This document shows, in pieces, positions 55,967-64,000 of a stretch of DNA of 64,000 nt. Each line of letters starts with the position of its first letter. Position 1 is the first letter of the stretch. Below the pieces are notes generated by a model. It searched no databases. It had not been told where the DNA came from and worked only from the letters and a program-made list of their open reading frames with translations. Source of the stretch: Lobosporangium transversale (taxonomy: Eukaryota > Mortierellomycota > Mortierellomycetes > Mortierellales > Mortierellaceae); NCBI RefSeq assembly GCF_002105155.1, contig NW_019029001.1, positions 496,001-560,000 on the forward strand. Direction: 5' to 3'. A program made the position numbers and the translations under genes.

Positions 55967-56490
55967 AACTCGCTGCAAATGTAGTGCGAGCGCTTGACAG
56001 AGGAGAAATTCGAGCAGCGTTACAGCCATCCTTCATTAATGGTCAAATCCTCGCAGATACAGTCAAGTTCAAGGTTCAGGACGTTAGCGAACGCATTATT
56101 GTTTGTGCTCGCATCAAAGAAGCTGCGCGACTCAACGTAAGTTTTTTTTTATTTTTTTTTTTAAAAAATAATATAATAATAAAATCTCTTAGCAATTTGC
56201 TGACTTTTTTGTTGTTGCTCAAGTTGAATCGATTAAAATACGAAGTTGAACTTGAGCAACGATCGATTCGTCTGTTCCGTAAATACAAGATTGCCCTCAC
56301 GATGGCCATCCTTACCATCCTTGGTCTTCTTTGGTTACTCTACTATCGCCACGCTAACCCTACCTCTCCGCTTCTACAGCCCCAAAGCATTACGCCGACA
56401 TTCAATCAACCAAATGCTCCTCTTCAGTCATTCCCGACTTGCCCAGCCAATCCTCTGAGACAGGAAAAATGTCCTCTATTCCAACAATAA
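51992..56490 (+). CDS. Large C-terminally membrane-anchored protein, unknown function
   Basis: Six exons, 51992-55124, 55248-55394, 55520-55613, 55712-55859, 55966-56136 and 56224-56490, total 3960 nt (1319 aa plus stop). Residues 1-~680 are Ser/Thr/Pro-rich and disordered. A conserved-looking block near 700-800 begins FKSYQDSRFQGHYVFRVLDD and becomes strongly helical and charged. After another disordered stretch a helical region from about 990 (IDDTYWQGVERNHCEEAKQQ) leads to a second helical set (exons 4-5: LLEAALRARREETKKIVDEI). A single transmembrane segment (IALTMAILTILGLLWLLYY) lies ~65 residues before the C-terminus. I do not recognise the family. Membrane-associated tethering or scaffolding is plausible inference. 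Introns 1 and 4 have long A-runs at their 3' ends. Confidence 0.85.
55221..55244 (+). repeat. A24 run ending at a 3' splice site
   Basis: Intron 1 of the 1319-aa gene ends A24 then TAG, with no polypyrimidine tract. Confidence 0.85.
55879..55964 (+). repeat. Two A-runs (27 and 30 nt) in one intron
   Basis: Intron 4 of the 1319-aa gene contains A-runs at 55879-55905 and 55935-55964; the second is followed directly by the acceptor G. A branch-like CACTAAT lies just before it (55927-55933). Confidence 0.85.
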
Positions 56491-56766
56491 GATTACAAAA
56501 GAGAGAGCATCCTCTATCTCAACAGAAAAAAAAAAAGGATCTTTGATTTCATCTTCAAATAATATAGTTATTTTATTTTATTTATTTGTGTATCAAAATA
56601 CTTGTTTACAGAAATTATGTACTACAGCGCAAATTGAACCATTGCATGCTTTCTTAAGAAAAAGAAAAAAAAAAAAATGTCGAGCTCACTTTACAAATGG
56701 AAAAAAGAAAAATGAATGTACATAGAGGGAAAAAAAAAAAAATGGAAATTAGAACAATAATATTTT

Positions 56767-59396
56767 TTAAGACAGAATCGGTAAGAAATTGCCCACAATT
56801 GCTAGTGGAATGTCAAAGATATCGCGTTTGATTGTAAAGCAGAACGTGCAGGGAACAACTCGGTTGGTCGGGCTCAACAAAATACATGTTGTCATGACTG
56901 TCTGCTCCGTGTTCTCGAATGCACGGGTCGAAAACTTTTCCCAGTACTCGACCGCTGATTGATTGTCCATAAGCTCATAGATAAACTTATTCTTATTATT
57001 TTTGTTATTATTGTTGGTCCTATTCGGTACCAATTGGTCGCGAGACCATTGTGTCAGCAGCGAGAACTCCTTCCCTACCAACGCAATTTCGCCTGTGCGC
57101 CGCCACACCACCGTAGGCGTTCCTGAATAGCTGATGAGCTTTTCAAACTCCTACACGCGAACAAGAACAGGTATAAAAAAAAATAAAAAAAAAATTTAAA
57201 AAACAATAATAAACCCAACTTTCCCACGGTTTCTCAAGCCAGCCAGCCTTTGTACGTTTGGGCAATCTAGAGTTGTTGCACAACTCAATAAAAGAAAAAA
57301 TCCATTGCAGTGTGTATACTTACAAGGATCGTGCGTTGAAAACAAGTCTCCATGAAGATGAGGTCCTCAGGAGTCAAGTTCATGATCAACGCAATGAACG
57401 AAGGGCGAAACATAGCCATAGCCCTGCACACACGCATCATCTCCTCCTTGTCCATCCTAATTTTTTTTTAAAAAAAAATAAAAAAAATAAAAAATTAGCC
57501 TCTCCTTTGGAACATTCAAGAAAAAAATGTAGTACATCGGTGTATGTGTATGCAAGTGTGGAGATATAAACAAAAAAAAAAAAAAAAAGATTGAGTAGGA
57601 AGGGGTTGGCAAAATCAAGATGTTGGTGCTGATGAAGTGATGTTTTTTTTTTTTTTTTTTTTTTGCAATATTTTTACCTTTCACGGACATATTGTAAGAG
57701 ATAATGAAAGCCATCAGTGTAATTGAAGGGTTGCTTAGTGTTAGCATAGACATTTTCAGGCGTGTTGCTGGGGAACTTGCGCTTAGTACCCTTCATGGAA
57801 CCATTAGCCGCCTGCAAGGTATCGCTTTGACCAAAAATGCTCTTGCCAGTATTGTTTTTTAACAATAGTGGCTGCTGTAGTTGCTGCTGCTGCTGCTGCT
57901 GTTGTGCCAAGACCGACCTTTGTAGGTGCCCTTGGTGCTGCTGTTGTTGTTGCAGCGTATTGGCCATGGCTTCGAGCGCATCCTGACGCTGCCAGGTGTC
58001 GACCATCGAAAACCCTGAGGCTATGGACTGCAATTCTGCTGTTGGTGAAGAGAGCATAGTTGAGAGGATAGAGTATTCAAGATTGATAGCGTCTGATCCA
58101 AATCCGTGGTCAAGAATTGTAGAAGTCGTTGATGATGTCAAGAGGTTTGAATTTGCGGTGCTGGTAAGAGGAATGGTTGATTGTGCTGCTGCTGTTGATG
58201 TTAAGGAGGATAACCTCGAGGAGGAAGAGGATAATGGCGATGGGACATCAGGAAAGCTGAATAGAGCATGTGCATCATTCAGCGGCGATCCTAAGCAAGA
58301 GCGTGAGAAGCGAAGAGCAAAGAGCAAAGAGTATTTAGTAATGATATAAAAAACCAAAGACAAAGGCCAGACCCAAGTAAAAAAAAAAAAAAAAAAAAAA
58401 AAATAGGGGGAAGAGGGAAGGGGAAGCAGTTTCTCCTTCTCTCCTATCAAAGTCTTTCATTTTCTTTAAGGAAAAAGGATTGCTCACACCATTGGCTTTG
58501 TCAACCTTTTCCTTCTGGGCAGAATAAGGAACAGAGGAAGCAAATGCAAAGGAATTGATAGAATGAAGGGGGAACAAACCATAAAGGGAAAAGAAAAAAT
58601 GGAAACACACAGCATTGCATGTCGCACTAGACCTTTTGTAGTCATAGTAATCATACCTTCAACGCTGCCAGTCTGTGATTCTGTCTCAGCAGCCTGCTGC
58701 TGAGAATCGACTGCATCTTGAAGATACTTGGCTTTTTTTCTCACACCATCTGTACAAGATCCCGCAAGGTCACGCTTGATACATCGTTGGCAAGGACGTG
58801 CTATTTTGATTTGATTAAAAAGAAAAAGGTTAGCGCTGTCAATAAAATGTAAGGGACGTTGCCCACACACTAGCGTCATTACTAACTTCTCTTGGAATAG
58901 CCAACAAACCAACCAGCAGCTCCCAACACTTGCTCTTTTTTTTCCTCATAATCTTTGTACTGAAGCTTTTTTTGTTTCTTCTACCGTAGAAAAATATTTG
59001 TCTAAAAAATAGGATATAATATGTAGCAAAGTATTGCCAATCTCTATCACCTGGCTTTCAAGTAACATCAATCAAATCCACCTCACATTATCACTCAAGT
59101 GCTGTCTGTCTTTTTCCCAATTCCAGTTCTCGCCTGTTTGCACTTACAGTCATCACAGGTCAGATGTGCCTTTTGGCAATGAAAGCAACTAAATTGGGGA
59201 AATATGATATTATGAATAAATACACATGTTTATGCTTATATCCTTAATCACGTTATTTAGTCTTTGCTGGGTTTACTTACGCCCTACTGGCCTTTTTTCT
59301 GCGGTAACCTTGACTGGTTGTTGAAACATCTGAATTCGCTTGACCATGCAATCCCACGTGGCTTTGCCCATGAGCTCCATTCTGATGATGAATCAT
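56767..59396 (-). CDS. Zn2Cys6 transcription factor with PAS domain (ERT1/AcuK-like)
   Basis: Exons read leftwards: 59396-59281, 59188-59148, 58800-58657, 58290-57678, 57456-57324 and 57150-56767; 1431 nt, 476 aa, all phases consistent. The Zn2Cys6 cluster is assembled from three exons: [20 protein letters not shown] and [16 protein letters not shown], followed by [10 protein letters not shown], a diagnostic match to the ERT1/AcuK family. The large exon has [19 protein letters not shown] and a Gln-rich stretch. After [19 protein letters not shown] comes the PAS-like domain ([30 protein letters not shown]). Family members control gluconeogenesis and non-fermentable carbon use. An Asn-rich insert interrupts the PAS domain near residue 385. 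The start used is the first ATG in the exon; the frame is open further upstream (see 60619-61473). Confidence 0.9.
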
Positions 59397-60618
59397 CAGA
59401 TTGATCGTGTCGATCGTCTCAAGTTTTGGTCGATCTGCAATCAATGGTACTTGACTATTGATATTATTGTTTATTTGGTTGATCCCGCCAATTTCGTTCC
59501 ACAATAGGGATGTTCAGAGGCCGGAGACCCAACGCGGAGCAAATTATAGACGAAATGGAGAAAAGAGGGTGAGGAAGAAAAGCAATAGAAGAATGAGGAA
59601 ATAATAGTAAAGGATGAAAAAAGAAAACAAAAGGAGAGGAGAGAGAGTTTCATGAATGAGATTGGTTCGGACGCGGAGAACGCGAAGTTTTTTGGGCAAT
59701 GAAGCAGAATATAAAAAAAAAGAACGTTGAATTATCCAACCCAGCTCTCTATGCTATGTTCTACTTTCTTTTACTCTCCACTGTGAAGTGGGGGTAGGAG
59801 ACAGCAAAAAATAAAAAAAAAGACATTCATCCGCCTATTTTCTCACATCTGAATCCATCCAATGCGCCATCAATATCTTTTCCCCATCACTTTTCTACTA
59901 GGCCCTTCATAACGACACTTCAAAGAGCAAAGAAGAAAAGATAGAATGAATGATATAAATGGGGATGTGAAGGTCGTCAAGTAGATGGGAAGAAAGCGGA
60001 ACGGACAGCTTCGGACTTGAGGTCAAATAATCAACAATTATGACTGAAAAAGCTTTCTTGCCCACGGAGCAAAATTAAAAGCTCCCCGCGATTGAGTTTG
60101 GGCGCATTTTATCGTGCCCTGTTGGTTGGTGAGCGGAAAGGAGATCCTCGAAGTATGAGACATCAAGCAAATGAATAAGCTCAAGCAAGCTTGCCCTATC
60201 GTCTATGGGAGTATAGGTGGATAGAAAAGGTGCAAGCTGCACTGCGCCCATCTCTTGTAGAACTGTCATGATGCACAGACATCTCACTCTCTTTTGTCTC
60301 TTCTTCTCGGTTGCAATATTCTCTCACATATTCACATACAATATGAATATTCCCCCATAGTCATCTCTTGAAACAGGTCAAACACATGCACAGTGACATG
60401 CATTTGCAAAGACATGTGTGATCAAAAAAGGGGCAGAAGGACTAATCTTTGAATGGCAAAGCAACGTGCTACTGGGATTGTGGGACAGAGTGATTGATGA
60501 ATATGCCATATGGCCATGGGGAATTGTGGAGATGACAAAGGCTCAAACCAAGGGGGAGTGAAAAGTAATATCCAGAGAGAAAAACAATATATCGCACATC
60601 GAATAGTAAAACGACGAC
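59397..60618. other. Spacer or long first intron of the ERT1-like gene
   Basis: On the minus strand 59540-59690 is very CT-rich with a CCAAT near 59662-59666 (ATTGG on the plus strand), so it may be a promoter for a short ERT1 form; alternatively it belongs to the long intron described at 60619. The small minus ORF 60075-60287 has no recognised domain. Confidence 0.5.
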
Positions 60619-61473
60619 TCACATGGTGGTGCCCGATGTCTGGCTCAGATCTGTCATCGTATGAGTACGAGCGCGAATCATGGCCGAAGTTGTTAGTGAA
60701 GCAAAATCTTCAGGATCAAGGTCCATCTCTGGATCAGACAACTGACCCGAGTCATAGAGTTCGGGGTGATTATCAAAGAAATCGTGGTACAGATCGGGCA
60801 ATGATGTCGTTGGCCCCAGTGTCAAGATATTAGCAGGCGGTTGAGGTGCGTTAATCATATCGTCAAAGAACGTGGTCGCCTCTCCAGTCGGTATTGGTGG
60901 TGTCACTGTTATGGCTACATCAACTGCTGACTCTACGGCTGTGGATAGCGACGATGATGGAGACGATGGCAATGGCAGTGACGATGATAATGATGGCGAT
61001 GGTGACGGTGAAGCCACTATTGTTGTTGTCTCAGAAGGCAAGGATGGTATGACGTCTGATCCTGATCCTGATCCCAGTCTCTCGGACTTGATCGCTGTTG
61101 ATAATGAGTGACCAGCACCATTGTCGAGCACAGCAGTAGTGATTGTTGCTTTTAGAGGAAGGGCATCCAGATCTAGGTCGGTTAACGAAGGTGTTCCAGG
61201 CATCAAAGCAGCTGAGACGGATGCTGGTGGTGGCGATGGGGGTGGCGTGGTTGCCATAACTTTCTGGTCCTTAACAGATGATGACGCTGGATCTATGGGA
61301 ATGGCCGGTACTTCTTCATCTTCCACTTTATTAGAATCTGAAGCACTCATTATGGGGCTCGTAGGGGTTGCGGGAGGCGTTGTTGGAGGACTGACAGCAC
61401 CCACAAGACTCATGGTCGATCTGCCCACTACAGAACCTGTTGTTGAGGACGAAATCGTTGTTGTGGTTGCCAT
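60619..61473 (-). CDS. Ser/Thr/Pro-rich acidic protein, possible 5' exon of the ERT1-like gene
   Basis: A 284-aa ORF from the ATG at 61473 to a stop at 60619. It is Ser/Thr/Pro-rich, with an acidic-hydrophobic end (TTFFDDMINAPQPP, SLPDLYHDFFDNHPELYDSG) like a transactivation domain. A strong donor AT|GTGAGT at 60623 leaves phase 2, and the ERT1-like gene has a phase-compatible acceptor (CAATAG) before 59454. Joining them would give a 779-aa protein with a ~1.17-kb intron, long for this genome. Alternatively it is a stand-alone gene ending at the TGA. CT-rich DNA upstream of 61473 supports a real start. Confidence 0.6.
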   Translation of the reverse strand: MATTTTISSSTTGSVVGRSTMSLVGAVSPPTTPPATPTSPIMSASDSNKVEDEEVPAIPIDPASSSVKDQKVMATTPPPSPPPASVSAALMPGTPSLTDLDLDALPLKATITTAVLDNGAGHSLSTAIKSERLGSGSGSDVIPSLPSETTTIVASPSPSPSLSSSLPLPSSPSSSLSTAVESAVDVAITVTPPIPTGEATTFFDDMINAPQPPANILTLGPTTSLPDLYHDFFDNHPELYDSGQLSDPEMDLDPEDFASLTTSAMIRARTHTMTDLSQTSGTTM

Positions 61474-64000
61474 GATTAGGATCTTGAGTCCGATGAAGAA
61501 GAGAAATTAATCAGCCAAAGAGGCGAAGAGGAACAAGGCAGGAAAAGCGGAAAAGGGAAAAAGGGAAAAGCTCCAAGGACGAGAGTACAAAGAGAAAAAA
61601 GGGGGGAGAAACGGTCTTTTGTAAAGATTACAATGGATGTTGTTGCAGAGTAGGCTCAGGGCTGGCGCTGAAATGTGTGCAAGGCTTGACAGCTATGATA
61701 TGAAGAACCAGGTAAAAATGATACGACTGGGTCAATTGGCATTCAGTTGATTTGACCGTGCTAATAGGTCAAAAGCGTACTTTTGTCTTGACGAAAAGGA
61801 CAGGCATTGATGATGTGTCCTTTGATCTTTGAGAACAACAGCAACAACAACAACAACAACTACAACAAAAAAAGCGTGGTAATAAATATTAAATTGAAGC
61901 TGTATGACTGCGTCAACTGGTGAGAAAATAATTTTTTTTTTTTTTTTTTTTTTTTCTTATCACTAATCACTGAATTCGGATTCAGTGCTGTTTGAAAGAA
62001 AGGAAGAAACAGGATATGGTTTAAAAACTCGACTTTATGAAAAGGCTGTCCAAAGGGGCGTCAAAGGAGATGAAGAAGAAAAAAAAGGGATGTGTGGTTG
62101 CCCTTTTTTTATTCTATCATTTGTGATGAGCGGAAACGAACGTAATCTCAGTATCCTGTGGGATTGAAGATCGGGAATCAGAAACAAATGGATCTTAAGA
62201 TAATGGGAATAAACAAATAATAATAATAATAATAAAAAAAAATAAAAAAAAAAACGTTGAGAAGTGTGTGTGTAAGAAATAAAGAGGATGAGGATGATTA
62301 TTGAGATGGTGATGCGTTGTCGTACAAGTTGCGTGCTAATAATCAGCTCAAAGGCAGAACGGAAATATTGGGCGAGAACAGTGGAGAGGATTAGTGATGA
62401 AAATGATTCGCGAGCAATGCTGTCCGAGTACAGTTGATGTTGTTAAAGATATCAAGTAGAGTAGGATGGCAATACGTGGCGTTGCAGGAGTATCAGTGAG
62501 GGTGTAAGGATGTGGGAGTGTTCTGTTAGAATGAAATGGGAGAAAGAGAGAGAGAAAAGAGAAAGAAAGAGAGGATCAACCGCTAGCCCAGCCCATCGAT
62601 GATGATGACTCGGTCTGCCTGTGTCAACACTGGATGAATCTTCTGTGTCTGTGTCTGTCGGTGTTCGGTCTTGATGAGATTCAATCGAGGACCAAATTTG
62701 TAGTCACTCGTGAAAGAAAGAAAACCAGTTTAACATTCATTTCATTCGTTATTCAATAAATACAGATGTATTGTATATATTTCTTTAATTATCGTTCGTT
62801 TAAATGTTTGTGCTGTTATTATTGTTATTATTTATGTGTCTTCGTTTGCTTTTCAAAAGTCTTCTATCTCTGTGGATCTTCTAGTCTAGTCATGCTTGCA
62901 TCCAATTCTTTTTCTGATCTTTATAATTCCTTTTCATCGCTGCGCCCGAATGAATAACAATTTTTTTAAAAAAAAAAAAAAAAAAAAAAACTTGGTTGTT
63001 GGGTATATTTTGCTTTTTTTTTTTTTTTTTTGTTTTTATAGAAACATAATCATCTTTTCTCCTTTCCCACACTTTTTTTTATTTTTTATTTTTTATTTTG
63101 CCTTTCGAGAGTTTGTATAACATTCTTTGGATAAAACTCTTTCTCTGATTTTTTTTTTTTTTATTCCAAATTGTGGAGCAAAGAAATTAATGGCAATGCT
63201 GAAACATGGTATCTCTTTTTTTTTTTTTCTTGTCATCTTCATCTGCCACGGGCCACTGAAACATCCAACTTTTCATTGAAAGATATTTAGTACAACGGGC
63301 TTGTCCGACTTTTAAAGATCTTCTGTTCATGAATAATGGAAATGCATTGACAGATTATTACGAGAGAAGAGTGGCAATCTCAAAACTTCATTGACATTGA
63401 CACATCAAATAAACATGTGGACCGACATGCATATGTCCGTCAAGTAAAGTATATAAAATGACGAATGTTTGTAACCTAGATTTTTTTTTATTTTTTCATG
63501 CGGACGCCTTGTTCGGGCAGTTCCCTTTTATGGAGCTTGCTCTCCTTAGACTGCTCATACAACCCCTCGTCTATGGAACTGTTTCCTCCATGGCCATGGT
63601 GGCTTCAATTTAGATCATAAGGGAGAACCCTTGAATTGAATCTATCAACCATTATCTCTTTTTTACTTTTCTTCCCTATTCTTTGTATTCAAATGATTTA
63701 TACTTGTGTCTGTTCTGCATTCCAAATTTTAGTAAGACATCATGGTACTGAAAAAAAAAAGCTTATCCCGATGGACAGAAATTTTGAGTGAATATATTTT
63801 TACCCCAGATAAAATAATGATAACGACGTCCCATAAGTCTTGTTATGGCTCAGAGAAAAAAAAAGGAACTACTAATCTCCCAGGACAAGATAGTTTTGAA
63901 TGAAGAAAGAGAATGAGGTATTAAAATAAACCACGCGAGAAAATATTGTGCCTGAGAGAAACGTTAGTTCCCGATCAAAAACAAGGTTCAACAACAGTCG
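61474..64000. other. Gene-free right end of window
   Basis: It holds CT-rich promoter DNA of the minus-strand gene (61500-61620), a CAA microsatellite (61840-61866), T-run 61931-61955, a TAA microsatellite near 62218, A-run 62969-62990 and T-run 63015-63031. No ORF shows recognisable coding character; a 38-codon ORF at 63498 is probably chance. Confidence 0.6.

Noticed and set aside
60075-60287. 70-aa minus ORF as a middle exon of the ERT1-like gene
   Set aside because: I could not find donor and acceptor sites giving a consistent phase with the flanking exons.
63498-63615. 38-codon ORF starting MRTPCSGSS
   Set aside because: Short, no splice sites or motif, and in gene-free DNA; consistent with chance.

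Overview
This window is fungal nuclear DNA. Genes have short spliceosomal introns with GT donors and AG acceptors, CT-rich upstream regions, Ser/Thr/Gln-rich low-complexity proteins, and clear fungal families: a Ptc2/Ptc3-type phosphatase, an Scs2/VAP protein, an Npp-type ecto-phosphodiesterase, an Msn2-like zinc-finger factor and an ERT1/AcuK-type Zn2Cys6 regulator. Intron-rich genes, abundant hAT, Tc1 and LINE elements and AT-rich spacers suggest an early-diverging filamentous fungus (Mucoromycota in the broad sense, perhaps Mortierellomycotina). The phylum is my inference; no rRNA or other marker gene is present.

Layout. 1-5.9 kb: a LINE with two intact ORFs. 5.98-6.65 kb: a small host gene (minus). 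7.44 kb: tRNA-Ile(AAT). 7.6-15.4 kb: a nest of decayed transposons holding a truncated hAT transposase, a Tc1/mariner remnant, a second hAT end, a 182-bp tandem repeat, a ~620-bp direct repeat pair and a hairpin-bearing ~100-bp sequence at both ends in opposite orientation. 16.1-23.9 kb: host genes for an acyltransferase (minus), PP2C (minus, nine exons including a 9-nt microexon) and an acidic unknown protein (plus). 23.9-31.9 kb: gene-poor, AT-rich DNA with a well-preserved 380-bp foldback MITE flanked by a perfect 9-bp target duplication. 31.9-32.1 kb: a candidate two-exon micro-gene. 35.2-40.4 kb: Msn2-like factor (plus) and an acidic YW-motif protein (minus). 42.6-46.5 kb: a nearly complete hAT element with long inverted terminal arms built on a 21-bp palindromic repeat. 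47.3-61.5 kb: VAP (plus), NPP (minus) divergent from a 1319-aa tail-anchored unknown protein (plus), then the ERT1-like gene (minus). 61.5-64 kb: no recognisable gene.

How genes relate. There are no operons or obvious metabolic cluster. Several products are signalling or nutrient-response factors (PP2C, Msn2-like, ERT1-like) and three are membrane proteins (VAP, NPP, the 1319-aa protein). Many introns carry uninterrupted A or T runs of about 24-38 nt, often touching the 3' AG. Exon models were built by reading both strands; for the multi-exon host genes the exon lengths sum to whole codons and splice phases agree. None has been tested against transcripts.
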